DNA of 64,000 nt from Variovorax sp. E3. GTDB lineage: Bacteria; Pseudomonadota; Gammaproteobacteria; Burkholderiales; Burkholderiaceae_C. A program made the translations under genes and the position numbers. Below the pieces are notes generated by a model. It made no database searches, was not told the DNA's origin, and saw only the letters and a program-made list of their open reading frames with translations. The stretch spans positions 1 to 64,000 of the forward strand of contig NZ_MOWM01000024.1 of the NCBI RefSeq assembly GCF_016082275.1, in the 5' to 3' direction. Positions 9,781 to 19,187 of the stretch are shown one piece after another (positions within the stretch are counted from its first letter, which is position 1; each line of letters opens with the position of its first letter).

Positions 9781-10761
9781 TCAGCAATTTGCCATGAGCT
9801 GTTGAAATTCCGGCTTCCCGTCGGCACCCGCATGAAACCCCGGCAACACAAACTCCGCAATCTCCTCCATCGTCTCGTCCACCGGCCGCCGGTTGCGCCG
9901 CAGATGCAGCCCCACATGCTGCACACCCGCCGCATGCAGCGCGCTCAACTCCCGCACCAGCGCATGCCGCCCCATGCGCCCCCCAAAGCGATGCCGCTCC
10001 AGCGGTGCATCGGCATCATCTGCCAGGTCGAGGTGAATGAAGCTCACATACGGCTTGCGCTCACCCGCCACCGCGCGCCATTGCGCCGAGCGCCGCGCAT
10101 GGTCTTCCGGCGTGCCGGGGTAGGCGAGGCAGCCGTCCATGTGCGCGCCGATCCAGTCGGGCGTCTGCTGCGCGAGGCCGGCCACCAGCAAGGGCAGCGG
10201 GTTGCGCGGACGCGGCAGCAGCTCGATGCCTTCGGGCAGGCTGGCCGCACCCCAGTCGCGCACCATCGCCACCTGCTCCCGAAAGCGCTCACCGCGCGAC
10301 GCAAAGTCGCGCTCGAAGATCGGGTACTCCACCGGCCTGTCGCCGCTCGCCACGCCCATCAGCAAGCGCCCGTTGCTCAGGTGGTCGACCGTCGCGGCCG
10401 ACTTCAGCGTGAGCACCGCCTCGCGCAGCGGCAGCACCACGGCCGCCGTGCCCTGCAAGATGCGCTCGGTCACGCCTGCCAGGTAGCCCAGGTAGCTGAA
10501 CACCTCGAACACCTGCGCCGCGTCGCCGAAGGCCGGGTCGTACAGCGGCACGTCGCGTGCCCACAGCGCCCTGAAGCCCAGCCGGTCGGCCAGCTTCGCG
10601 AGCCGTGCGTGCTGCGCGATGTCGGGCACGCCGAAGGGGCGGCCCGCGTTGCGGCGGGCGGTGTCGCCCGAGGGCGACCAGTCGTTGTCCAGCGGCAGCT
10701 CGAGCCCGATGCTCGGGCCGCCGCCGTGCGATGCCACAAGCGATTCAAGCGCGGTGTGCAT
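9781..10761 (-). CDS. Luciferase-like (LLM) flavin-dependent oxidoreductase
   Basis: This 326-aa protein has the bacterial luciferase/F420-type TIM-barrel family signature. It is closest in my reading to the luciferase-type BA3436 subfamily: LELPLDNDWSP near the N-terminus, ADRLGFRALWARDVPLYDP, LQGTAAVVLPLREA, then SNGRLLMGVASGDRPVEYP. Such enzymes use reduced FMN for monooxygenation; the substrate is unknown. The ATG at 10761 lies 20 bases after the stop of the aldo/keto reductase gene, so the two are probably co-transcribed. Confidence 0.88.
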   Translation of the reverse strand: MHTALESLVASHGGGPSIGLELPLDNDWSPSGDTARRNAGRPFGVPDIAQHARLAKLADRLGFRALWARDVPLYDPAFGDAAQVFEVFSYLGYLAGVTERILQGTAAVVLPLREAVLTLKSAATVDHLSNGRLLMGVASGDRPVEYPIFERDFASRGERFREQVAMVRDWGAASLPEGIELLPRPRNPLPLLVAGLAQQTPDWIGAHMDGCLAYPGTPEDHARRSAQWRAVAGERKPYVSFIHLDLADDADAPLERHRFGGRMGRHALVRELSALHAAGVQHVGLHLRRNRRPVDETMEEIAEFVLPGFHAGADGKPEFQQLMANC

Positions 10762-10781
10762 GGCGGCCGGCGCTTGCACGT

Positions 10782-11603
10782 TCAGTCCCAGGCCGGCGAC
10801 AGGCCGGCCGGGTCGGTCAGGCGCTCGTTGCGGTCGAGTGCGGCCATCTGCGCCATTTCTGCGTCCGTCAAGCGCAGCTGCTGCGCCTTCAGGTTGCCTT
10901 CGAGGTTCGCGCGCTTCGTGGACGACGGAATCACCGCGTAGCCCAACTGCATCGCCCATGCCAGCACCACCTGCGCCGTGGTCGCGCCGTGCGCCTTGGC
11001 AATCGCCTCGATCACCGGGTCGGTGATGACCTTGCCGTAGGCCAGCGTCATGTAGGACGTGATGTGGATGCCCTGGCTCTTTGCGAACGCCACCACCTTG
11101 CGGTTCTGCAGGTAGGGGTGCAGCTCGATCTGGTTGGTCGCGATTTCCTTCGCGCCCACGGCTGCGATGGCTTCCTTCATGAGCGCGATGTTGAAGTTCG
11201 ACACGCCGATCTGCTTCGTCAGCCCCTGCGCCTTGGCTTCGGCCAGCGCGCCCATGAACTCGGCCACCGGCACCGCGTTGCCCGGCGAGGGCCAGTGGAT
11301 CAGCGTGAGGTCCACATGGTCCGTGCGCAGCTTGGCCAGGCTGTCTTTCAGGCTGGGCACGAGCTTGTCCTTGGCGTAGTTGTCGGTCCAGATCTTGGTG
11401 GTGATGAACAGGTCCTTGCGGGCCACGCCGCTTTCGGCAATGGCCTGGCCCACTTCGGCTTCGTTGCCGTAGATCTGCGCCGTGTCGATCACGCGGTAGC
11501 CCACGTCGAGGCCGTTCTTCACCGAGTCGATCACCACCTGGCCCTGCAGGCGGAAGGTGCCGAGGCCGAAGGCGGGAATGGTGTTGCCGTTGTTGGTGTT
11601 CAT
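10782..11603 (-). CDS. dkgB: Aldo/keto reductase, 2,5-diketo-D-gluconate reductase B type
   Basis: This 273-aa cytoplasmic NADPH-dependent reductase has the AKR catalytic tetrad Asp40, Tyr45, Lys70 and His103, in the contexts [19 protein letters not shown] and LIHWPS. GVSNF and the C-terminal IPSSTKR (cofactor phosphate binding) are also present. The length is normal for DkgB, which reduces diketogluconate, methylglyoxal and related carbonyls. It sits between an MFS exporter gene and an LLM oxidoreductase gene on the same strand, with short gaps. Confidence 0.9.
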   Translation of the reverse strand: MNTNNGNTIPAFGLGTFRLQGQVVIDSVKNGLDVGYRVIDTAQIYGNEAEVGQAIAESGVARKDLFITTKIWTDNYAKDKLVPSLKDSLAKLRTDHVDLTLIHWPSPGNAVPVAEFMGALAEAKAQGLTKQIGVSNFNIALMKEAIAAVGAKEIATNQIELHPYLQNRKVVAFAKSQGIHITSYMTLAYGKVITDPVIEAIAKAHGATTAQVVLAWAMQLGYAVIPSSTKRANLEGNLKAQQLRLTDAEMAQMAALDRNERLTDPAGLSPAWD

Positions 11604-11656
11604 TGGATGGTTGTCCTTGTGCGTTGAAAAATGGAAAGAAGAGATAGATCGGTCGA

Positions 11657-12859
11657 TCAATGCCCGACCGGCATCGGCCCCGAAGCGCGAACCGGAATGC
11701 CGGCACGGCGGTCGAGCGCGCCGCTCCACTGCGTGAGGGCCAGCGACACCAGCACCACCAGTGCGCCGATCCAGGGCGTGTGCAGCAGGCCCAGGTGCGT
11801 CACGATCAGGCCGCCGGCCCAGGCTGCCAGCGCAATGCCCAGGTTGAAGGCCGCGATGTTCAGGCCCGAGGCCACGTCCACCGCCTGCGGCGTGAAGCGT
11901 TCGGCCTGCTTCACCACGTACACCTGCAGGCCCGGCACGTTGCCGAAAGCCACCGCGCCCCACAGCAGCACCGCCACCAGCGCCAGCCACTTGTGCGGCG
12001 CCGCGAAGTTGAACAGCAGCAGCACCGCGGCCAGCAGCGCGAAGATGATCTTCAGCGCCGGGATCGGCCCCATGCGGTCGGCCAGCTTGCCGCCCCAGAT
12101 GTTGCCCACCGCCACCGAGATGCCGTACACCAGCATCACCCAGCCCACCGAGCTGGCGCTGAAGCCCGACACGTCGGTGAGGATCGGCGCCAGGAACGTG
12201 AACGGAATGAACGAGCCGCCGTAACCGATGGCCGTCTTGGCATACACCAGCAGCAGGCGCGGTTCGGCCAGCACCTTGGCTTGCTGCGCCAGCGAGGCCG
12301 GCGGCGTGTGGCGGATGTTGCTGGGCACGAAGATCCAGCTGCCGATGAACGCGACAACGCCCAGCGCCGACACGGCCAGGAAGGTCTCGCGCCAGCCGAA
12401 GTGCTGCCCGATGAACGTGCCCAGCGGCACGCCCGTGACCAGCGCCACCGTGAGGCCCGTGAACATGATCGCGATGGCGCTTGCCGCCTTTTCCTTCGGC
12501 ACCAGGCCGGTGGCGATGGTCGAGCCGATCGAGAAGAACACCCCGTGCGCCAGCCCCGTGAGGATGCGCGCCGCTACCAGCGATTCATAGCTGGGCGCCT
12601 GCCACGCCAGCAGGTTGCCGAGCGTGAACAGCGCCATCAGCCCGAGCAGCAGCGCCTTGCGCGGCAGCTTGCCCGTGAGGGCGGTGAGCACCGGCGCGCC
12701 AATGGCGACGCCCAGCGCATAGAGGCTGACCAGCAGGCCCGCCGAGGGAAGGCCGATGCCGAGGTCGGCGGCGACGGTGGGGATGAGGCCAACGATGACG
12801 AATTCGGTCGTCCCGATGGCGAAAGCGCTGAGGGTCAGCGCGAGTAAGGCGATTGGCAT
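11657..12859 (-). CDS. MFS transporter, AraJ/sugar efflux type
   Basis: The 400-aa protein has twelve predicted membrane segments. The family hallmark follows the first helices ([19 protein letters not shown]), and [12 protein letters not shown] is the loop 2-3 motif. This group exports arabinose-like sugars or drugs by proton antiport. The ATG at 12859 opens a three-gene run with the aldo/keto reductase and the LLM oxidoreductase. The C-terminal tail after the last helix is short and hydrophilic. Confidence 0.9.
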   Translation of the reverse strand: MPIALLALTLSAFAIGTTEFVIVGLIPTVAADLGIGLPSAGLLVSLYALGVAIGAPVLTALTGKLPRKALLLGLMALFTLGNLLAWQAPSYESLVAARILTGLAHGVFFSIGSTIATGLVPKEKAASAIAIMFTGLTVALVTGVPLGTFIGQHFGWRETFLAVSALGVVAFIGSWIFVPSNIRHTPPASLAQQAKVLAEPRLLLVYAKTAIGYGGSFIPFTFLAPILTDVSGFSASSVGWVMLVYGISVAVGNIWGGKLADRMGPIPALKIIFALLAAVLLLFNFAAPHKWLALVAVLLWGAVAFGNVPGLQVYVVKQAERFTPQAVDVASGLNIAAFNLGIALAAWAGGLIVTHLGLLHTPWIGALVVLVSLALTQWSGALDRRAGIPVRASGPMPVGH

Positions 12860-13154
12860 GAGAGCACTCCTTCTTGGGATAGAAGGAGTGTCTTGCGGTT
12901 ACCTTTGCGGATAAATGGGGGGTGGGGCAGAAGATAGTTGCTGGAAGCGCAAATATAAGATCGATTTTTCCGATCCCCAGGAATCGGCGGCCCTTAACGA
13001 GCATCGTCGTGTCTTGGGTCTTCCACTGGACGGCTTCGGTAACTTGCGCTTCGCAAACTCATCATGAGGCATCATTGCGCTTGATCTGATGCCCGCCTTA
13101 AGCACGTATTTTTTGAGACGTGCGACCGACCAACTGCCTATTCGTGGAAATTAA

Positions 13155-15269
13155 ATGATTGACGTTATTTGGGGAACAGCAAAGGACAAGCCGGAATCTT
13201 CTCGCTTGCTTGCGGAGCAGTTGGCCGATATTGACGCTCAAGGTCAGCTTTATATCGGATATCCGATTATGGGATCTCCGCTAGGTCCGGTGAAGTTTGA
13301 TGCGCTTCTGATCTCTGTCGAGCTCGGGCTCATCGCATTTGATCTTGTCGAGGGCACTGATGTTGGTGAGTATCGCGCTCGGCAGGACGATATTGCTTCA
13401 ATGCTTGAGGTGAAGTTTAAACCCTACCCTAATCTAAAACAAGGGCGACAGTTAAAATTCGATATAAATGCAATCACCTTTGCGCCTGCTAAGAGTACGC
13501 TCCCGGAAAGTGAAGATCCTTACTATATTTCTAATTCGACAAACCTTGTTTCGCAGGTAAATGGATTTAAATGGAGTTCGGATACCGCAACTTTTTTCTG
13601 CGCTAGTTGCTGCAGTGCAAGTTGTAACCTCAATTAGAGCCGGAAAACTAAAAAAGAGAGCCAAAAAAACAAGACTCCAAGGGTGCAAAACTCAAGCGAG
13701 TAGAAGACTCGATTGCAAATCTCGATCAGCACCAGTCACAGGCTGTAATCGAAACGGTTGAAGGCGTGCAGCGCATTCGTGGTTTGGCTGGCTCCGGTAA
13801 AACGATAATTTTGGCCCTGAAGGTCGCATATCTTCACTCACAAAATCCAGAGTGGAAGATAGGAGTGACATTCAATACGAGATCGCTAAAAGAACAATTT
13901 CGGCGGCTCATCAATAATTTCACCATTGAGCAATCGGGTACCGAGCCTGATTGGGATCAAATTGATATTCTCAATGCGTGGGGAGGTCCGGGTGGAAAAG
14001 AGCGGGATGGGATTTATCATCGATATTGCGTCGAGCATGGAATCGATTTCATGGATTATGGGGGCGCCAAGCTTAAATTTGGGAGGGACAACGAATTAAG
14101 GGGTGTTTCTGCTTTGGCTTTGTCGCAAACTTCAGTCGTTAAGCCGTACTACGATTTGATGCTTGTTGATGAGGCGCAGGATCTGCCGCCGGAATTCCTG
14201 AAATTATGCTACGCATTTTTGCGTGATCCAAAGCGCTTAGTCTATGCCTACGATGAGTTGCAGTCGTTGACTGGACAAGCGGTTTTACCGCCAGAAGAGC
14301 TGTTCGGCACTGATGTGAAAGGGCGGCCGTTGGTTGTTTTTGGCGCAGAAGAAGTTAATACGCCGCGCCAAGATATTATTCTTGAAAAGTGCTATCGCAA
14401 CTCCAGGCCTTTGCTTGCGACTGCACACGCGATTGGTTTTGGAATCTATCGTCAAAATGGACTTGTTCAATTCTTTGGACAAGATTCACTTTGGACTGAT
14501 GTTGGCTATGTTGTCGAAAACGGAGAGATTGAGGGGGGTAAGAATGTTGTTCTCTCTCGGACGCCTAACACTTCGCCGTTATTTCTTGAAGATCATTCAA
14601 ATTTGGATGATTTAATTAAATTTGTAAAATTCGGAACTTCTGCAGAACAAACCGAATGGCTGGTAAATGAAATTAAAAAAGACATTACAGACGAAGAGCT
14701 TCGGCCTGACGACATTGTTGTTATAAACCCTAACCCTCTGACAACACAGCGTGAAGTCGGGCCGGCTCGACAAGCACTCTTCCGCGATGGGGTAAATAAT
14801 GAACTAGCCGGCGTTAGTACTTCTGCTGATGTTTTTTAGCAAGGCTGATGCCGTCACTTTTACCGGAATATTTAGAGCAAAGGGTAACGAGGCTGGGATG
14901 GTTTACATCTTGAATGCTCAAGATTGCTATTCTGGCTGGGACAAGGCCGCAACAGCGCTTGCTAGAAATCGGCTTTTTACCGCAATAACTCGTTCGAAAG
15001 CGTGGGTTCGAGTTCTTGGTATCGGTCCCAATATGGATAAGCTGATGGAAGAACTCAAGCTGCTTCGGGAAAACGAATTTAAACTAAAATTCAAATACCC
15101 CACCCCCGAAGAGAAAGCTCAACTCAGATTGATTAATGTTGGGAAGGTTAGCAAAAAAAGAACTCGGCAGCGTCGGGAGCTTCAAGCTGTCATTGATGCT
15201 GTAAACAGCGGCGAACTAGATGCGGATCACATCATTGAGCAGCTTAAAAAAGCCGCTCGCCCTTATTGA
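13155..15269 (+). CDS. SF1 (UvrD/Rep-type) helicase with unknown N-terminal domain (three frame changes)
   Basis: About 705 aa once three frame changes are repaired: in a T6 run near 13592, an A7 run near 13662 and a T6 run near 14832, all homopolymers. SF1A motifs are complete: GLAGSGKT (I), LMLVDEAQD (II), VYAYDELQSL (III), EKCYRNSRP (IV), FTGIFRAKGNEAGM (V), LFTAITRSK (VI). The first 160 residues form a separate domain with GPVKFDALLISVELGLIAFD, recalling the strand pattern of NERD/PD-(D/E)xK nucleases, but I see no clear ExK. A lysine-rich linker precedes motif I. The gene is far more AT-rich than its flanks. It ends three bases before the DUF2290 gene. Likely a defence or mobile-element locus (inference). 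Confidence 0.85.
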
Positions 15270-15272
15270 ATT

Positions 15273-15932
15273 ATGTCTGCAGAAATAATTGGAGCGCAAA
15301 TCAGAGAGGTTTTGGCTCGACTGATTCAGGCGGGGTTGTCTGCCCAACAATTCAATCCTTCGTTGCAGATGCTTGCCGGTGGCAGTGTAAGTATTGGCGA
15401 TCTTCCAATGTCTACGTATGCATTGAAGGATGTTTATTATCAAATGATCTACGAGGATTTAGATCGTAGTTTGGCTTTTCATTCGAAATTGGTGGATGGC
15501 GGCTTGATAGCTTTCCAGTACGTAATTGATAAAAATGGGAGCGTGTTAAAGCATCGGCTAACGTATTTCCCTTCCATGGTACTTCCTACTGTCGAGGAGG
15601 CTCCGCTTCTGTACGAAAACGACGAGCTTTTCGCGGATGTAATGGTCCAGCGGCTTGTTCGATTTCCTATTCGCTTTGATTTTGCTCCTGAGCAGTATGT
15701 CGATGTTGATCATCCTCAATGTCACCTGACATTGGGACAATTTGATGGATGCAGAATCCCCGTTACCGGGCCTGTTAGCCCATATGTATTTGCTATGTTT
15801 TTGCTTCGAAATTTCTATCGACGATCCTATGTTCGAAATAAGAATTTATTTGACAAGAAGATAAAGGGGTTGAAATTGGATCCCACGATTAGTGATTTGG
15901 AGAGAAAAATTGCGCATCTCGTAGTCTCTTGA
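15273..15932 (+). CDS. DUF2290 domain protein
   Basis: This 219-aa protein starts at ATG 15273, three bases after the helicase stop, so the two form an operon. I recognise the DUF2290 pattern from YYQMIYEDLDRSLAFHSKL, the central FRLQ-free segment LITYFPSM-like (here HRLTYFPSMVLPTVEEAPLL), and the late HPQCHLTLGQFDGCRIPVTG. The biochemical role of this family is unknown. No signal peptide or membrane segment is visible. The base composition is AT-rich like the helicase gene. A tight pair with a SF1 helicase in a small low-GC island fits a two-gene conflict module, by inference only. Confidence 0.75.
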   Translation: MSAEIIGAQIREVLARLIQAGLSAQQFNPSLQMLAGGSVSIGDLPMSTYALKDVYYQMIYEDLDRSLAFHSKLVDGGLIAFQYVIDKNGSVLKHRLTYFPSMVLPTVEEAPLLYENDELFADVMVQRLVRFPIRFDFAPEQYVDVDHPQCHLTLGQFDGCRIPVTGPVSPYVFAMFLLRNFYRRSYVRNKNLFDKKIKGLKLDPTISDLERKIAHLVVS

Positions 15933-16004
15933 GTTCGACCCGATAAAGACGGCAGGCGCGCTAATAGCTATACTTCGCTGTCGCGCAAAAAAAGCGTGGC
16001 CGGG

Positions 16005-16027
16005 TTTGGAAGCCCGTCGAAGTTCTG
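16005..16027 (+). promoter_or_regulatory. Upstream target boxes of the antisense RNA (two small hairpins)
   Basis: TTTGGAAG (16005-16012) sits in the loop of a CGGG/CCCG hairpin, and AAGTTCTG (16020-16027) in the loop of a GTCG/CGAC hairpin. Both octamers recur downstream (16174-16181 and 16207-16214). Both are complementary to segments inside the structured RNA at 16131-16151. A possible -10 element TATACT lies at 15969-15974, without a good -35. Confidence 0.55.
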
Positions 16028-16032
16028 CGACG

Positions 16033-16068
16033 AAAGCCGCAGTCACCGCAACGTGGTCTGCGGCTTTT
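16033..16068 (+). terminator. Intrinsic terminator or attenuator in the antisense-RNA locus
   Basis: AAAGCCGCAG and CTGCGGCTTT form a ten-pair stem with a 15-base loop, and TTTTCT follows the GC stem. It lies between the first pair of target boxes and the main RNA hairpin, where P4-type immunity systems also stop transcripts early. It would also terminate transcripts coming from the helicase-DUF2290 operon. Confidence 0.6.
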
Positions 16069-16089
16069 CTGTTTGCGCCTCCAGTTTTT

Positions 16090-16169
16090 GGCGGCTCGAA
16101 CGGGAAGGCGCGAGCCTTGCCGGTTCTCGTCAGAGCTTCCCGGTCTTCCAACCCGTTCGAGCTGCCGCC
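16090..16169 (+). ncRNA. C4 / P4-CI-like antisense regulatory RNA
   Basis: A long stem is formed by GGCGGC-TCGAACGGG (16090-16104) and CCCGTTCGA-gct-GCCGCC (16152-16169), with a three-base bulge. Inside is a small AAGGC/GCCTT hairpin with a GCGA tetraloop. Between the arms lie CAGAGCTT (16131-16138), complementary to AAGTTCTG with one G-U pair, and CTTCCAA (16145-16151), complementary to TTGGAAG. Each target octamer occurs once upstream and once downstream. This layout, an RNA hairpin carrying two antisense segments with targets on the same transcript, is that of the C4 RNA of phages P1/P7 and the CI RNA of satellite P4. No phage genes are present. Precise ends are not known. Confidence 0.65.
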
Positions 16170-16173
16170 ACCG

Positions 16174-16214
16174 TTTGGAAGCGGGTGCGGCGGTTGTTGC
16201 AAACCGAAGTTCTG
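16174..16214 (+). promoter_or_regulatory. Downstream target boxes, next to the start of the 95-aa gene
   Basis: TTTGGAAG (16174-16181) and AAGTTCTG (16207-16214) repeat the upstream octamers. The second box directly abuts the AAAGG ribosome site (16215-16219) of the gene starting at 16225. Pairing of the antisense RNA here could block translation of that gene or cause premature termination. Confidence 0.55.
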
Positions 16215-16224
16215 AAAGGCCGCA

Positions 16225-16512
16225 ATGGCTGAATCTGCACCCACCCTCGACGACCTCGCCCTCCAAACCTGCGACGACGCCGACACCCTCCACGAGGTCA
16301 TGCGCGCCTACACCGCGCTGGAAAAGCTCGTAGACACCGCCGCCCTGAGGGACAGCGAGGTGCTCGCCACCAACCGCACCGAGCTGAGCGCCTTGCTGCG
16401 CCTGCTCAACGAGGCGTTGATGGCGCGCGTCAGCGCCGTCAACTCAGCCGCCGCAGCCTTGCGCGAGGCGTTGCTGCTGCTGCAAGCGCAAGCCGCGCCC
16501 AGCCCGACGTAA
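16225..16512 (+). CDS. Hypothetical protein under likely antisense-RNA control (95 aa)
   Basis: I cannot name this family. The ATG at 16225 follows an AAAGG site six bases upstream and the second antisense target box. The product is predicted to be almost wholly helical, acidic in its first half (TLDDLALQTCDDADTLHEVM) and Ala/Leu-rich in its last third, without signal peptide or membrane segment. Codon use is high-GC, unlike the helicase island. Because it is the first gene after the C4-like element, it may be the regulated product. It converges on the LysR-type gene, which ends 20 bases downstream. Confidence 0.6.
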   Translation: MAESAPTLDDLALQTCDDADTLHEVMRAYTALEKLVDTAALRDSEVLATNRTELSALLRLLNEALMARVSAVNSAAAALREALLLLQAQAAPSPT

Positions 16513-16532
16513 CTGGCGACCGTTGGAGGCTG

Positions 16533-17526
16533 TCAAGCAGCCGGCCCGCCCGGCTGCCCCGCGTTCTCCGTCTCCGCCAGCAGCCATTCCCTGAACGCCA
16601 CAACCCGCGCGTCCTCCCCGCTCCCCTCTGGATACACCAGGTGATACGCATACGTCGGCGCCATGCTCACGCCGACGTCGAACAGCCGCACCAACCGCCC
16701 CTGCGCCAGGTCGGCCGCGATCATGTCCAGGTCGGCCAGCCCCACCGCGCCGCCTTCGATCACGGCCTGCACCACATAGCCCGAATCGGAAAACGCCACG
16801 CACCGGCTGTCGTCGAAGCCCTCGTCGCTCACGCCGGCCGCAGCCATCCACATGCGCCAGTTGGGCCAGGTCATGGTGTCGGTCTTCCAGTCGACATAGC
16901 ACAGCGTGTGGTTGTGGCGCACCAGGTCGCTCGGCTCGTTCAGCGGCGGCCCGGTCTCGATGAGCTTGGGGCTGCACACGGGCACGATGAGCAGCTCGAA
17001 CAGCCGGTCTGACCGCGCACCCTCGTAGCGCCCGGTGCCGAAGCGGATGGCAATGTCGATGTCGTCGGCCTCGAAGTCGCGCAGCGTGTCGCTGATGTCG
17101 AAGGTCAGCTCCACCTCCGGGTGGGCGGCCCTGAAGCGCGGCAGCCTCGGCAGCAGCCAGTTGGTGGCAAAGCGCGGGCTCAGCGACACGCGCAGGTGCG
17201 CCGCGCTGCGCGTCAGCCGGCGGGCGCGGCCCGCGGCGCGCTGCAGGGTGTCGAGCGCGTCGGCGGTGGCCTCGAACAGCACGGCGCCCGCCGCCGTGAG
17301 CTGAATGCTGCGGCTGGTGCGCGTGAACAGCACCACGCCCAGCTGGTCTTCGATGTCCTTGATCTGGTAGCTCACGGCCGCCGGCGTGAGCCCCACTCGT
17401 CGCCGCGCGCGTGAAGTTCAGGTGCCGCGCGGCCGCCTCGAAGGTGCGCAGCGCCCGCGTGCCCGGCAGCATGCGGTTCGTGGTGGTGATGGTGGTGGTG
17501 CTCGTGCTGTGCGGCGTGGGCGTCAT
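16533..17526 (-). CDS. LysR-family transcriptional regulator, GcvA-like (frameshifted in the HTH)
   Basis: The N-terminal winged HTH reads RALRTFEAAARHLNFTRAA, then after a frame change near 17400 GLTPAAVSYQIKDIEDQLG. One indel next to the GTGGGG stretch joins the two. The rest is a LysR substrate-binding domain of the GcvA subgroup (FATNWLLPRLPRFRAAHPEV; DIDIAIRFGTG). The ATG at 17526 has a GGAG site; an internal ATG at 17472 is an alternative. It is divergent from the MFS pump gene at 17645 and probably regulates it. The first residues are an odd Thr/Ser run before the HTH. Confidence 0.85.
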
Positions 17527-17644
17527 CGATCTTCAAGCTCCGTTTGATGGTTCGTTGAGAACTACTCGTTTTTCAAGCCGCGCGCGGCGGGGGACGATCA
17601 AGCCAGTCAAGAAGCTGAATCGATGGATTGATTGGAGTGAATGA

Positions 17645-19069
17645 ATGTCTGCCAGCCTGAACCCGTGCGATGCGCACCCTGACGAAGCCGTTGCGGCGAC
17701 CAGAGGAAAAAACAACGACCCCCTGCACTGGCCCGCGCGCATGTGGATCGCGCTGCTGATCTTCAGCGGCGTGATTCTGCTCGATGGGCTCGACATCTCG
17801 ATGATCGTGGTGGCAATCCCCGAGATCCAGCACGAGTTCGGCATGGGCGCGGCCACGGCGCAGTGGCTGGTCAGCGCGTACATCCTGGCGTTCGGCGGCT
17901 TTCTGCTGCTGGGCGGTCGCTGCGCCGACTTGTTCGGCCGCAGGCGCGTGCTGGTGACGGGGCTGGCGGTGTTTGCGCTGGTGTCGGTGGGCGGCGCGTT
18001 CGCCAGCGACGCGGGCTTGCTGATCGTTTCGCGCTTCGTGAAGGGCATGGCCGCGGGCTTCACCGGGCCGGCCGCGATGTCGCTGCTGACCACCACCTTT
18101 GCCGAAGGGCCGGCGCGCAACAAGGCGTTCGGCATCTTCAACTTGTTCGAGGCCTCGGGGTACTCGTCGGGCCTGTTGATCGGCGGGCTGCTGGCGGCGC
18201 TGGACTGGCGCTACATCTTCGTGCTGCCGATTCCGGTCGCGCTGCTGCTGTTGCTGGCCGCGCTGCGCTATCTGCCGCCCGACCCGCCGCGCGCCGAGCG
18301 CGTGCGGCTCGACGTGGGCGGCGCCGTCACGCTGCTGGCGGGCATGCTGCTGCTGGTGTTCACGGTGGTGTCGGCGGAGGAGGCGGGCTGGGTGTCGCTG
18401 CGCACGGCCGGCGGGTTCGCGGTGGCGGTGGCGTTGCTGGCGCTGTTCGTGGTCATCGAGCGCACGGTGAAGGAGCCGCTGATACGGCTGGGCATTTTTC
18501 GCAACCGGGGGCTGGTGGCGGCGAACATCAGCGCGGCGCTGTTGTATGGCGGCGCGGCGGGCTTTCAGTTTCTGATTGCGCTGTACCTGCAGAACATCCA
18601 GGGCTGGAAGCCGTGGCAGATGGCGTTGGTGCTGCTGCCGGCGGGGCTGATGGTGGTGGTCGTGGGGCCGAAGATCGGCGCGCTGATCAGCCGGTTCGGC
18701 GTGACGCGGGTGCTGCTGGTGGGGCTGTCGGCTTTTGTGCCTTGCTACCTGCTGATGTTCCGCATCGGCGCCGAGCCCGACCTGTGGGGTGTGCTGCTGC
18801 CCGCGTCGCTGCTGTGGGGAGTGGGCTTTGCGCTGAGCATCTCGGCGCTGATGGTGGCGGGCACGAGCGGCGTGGCCGATCACGAGCAAGGGTTGGCGGC
18901 GGGGTTGCTGAACAGCTCGCTGCAAGTGGGCGGAGCCTGTGGGCTGGCGGTGCTGACCGCGGCGATTGCGCCGGGGACGGCGTTGGCGATGCTGTATCCG
19001 GGCGTGGGGGTGATGTTGGGGTTTGCTGTGTTGACGTTGTTGGCGCAGGTGATACGAGGGAAGGGGTGA
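17645..19069 (+). CDS. MFS drug transporter, DHA2 (EmrB/QacA) type
   Basis: The 474-aa inner-membrane protein has fourteen predicted membrane segments. The DHA2 signature LDGLDISMIVVAIPEIQHEF is in the first helix, QWLVSAYILAFGGFLLLGG in the second, and DLFGRRRVLVTG in loop 2-3. It is expected to export a hydrophobic or toxic compound by proton antiport. It is transcribed away from the LysR-type gene with 118 bases between, the usual regulator-pump layout. The 118 bases after its stop (19070-19187) hold no gene. Confidence 0.92.
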   Translation: MSASLNPCDAHPDEAVAATRGKNNDPLHWPARMWIALLIFSGVILLDGLDISMIVVAIPEIQHEFGMGAATAQWLVSAYILAFGGFLLLGGRCADLFGRRRVLVTGLAVFALVSVGGAFASDAGLLIVSRFVKGMAAGFTGPAAMSLLTTTFAEGPARNKAFGIFNLFEASGYSSGLLIGGLLAALDWRYIFVLPIPVALLLLLAALRYLPPDPPRAERVRLDVGGAVTLLAGMLLLVFTVVSAEEAGWVSLRTAGGFAVAVALLALFVVIERTVKEPLIRLGIFRNRGLVAANISAALLYGGAAGFQFLIALYLQNIQGWKPWQMALVLLPAGLMVVVVGPKIGALISRFGVTRVLLVGLSAFVPCYLLMFRIGAEPDLWGVLLPASLLWGVGFALSISALMVAGTSGVADHEQGLAAGLLNSSLQVGGACGLAVLTAAIAPGTALAMLYPGVGVMLGFAVLTLLAQVIRGKG

Positions 19070-19187
19070 TGAGTCAACCGGCGCCACTTCCATGGCGCGG
19101 TACCCGGGGGGCTTGTAGAGGAGGTCTCCCATATCGCCGGGGCATTCGTGCGGGCAAGCGGGCAGAAAGTCAAGTGCACACATTTCT

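Noticed and set aside
15961..16301. Short open frames on both strands over the structured RNA
   Set aside because: They overlap strong hairpins and repeated boxes and have no independent support as proteins; the RNA explanation fits better.
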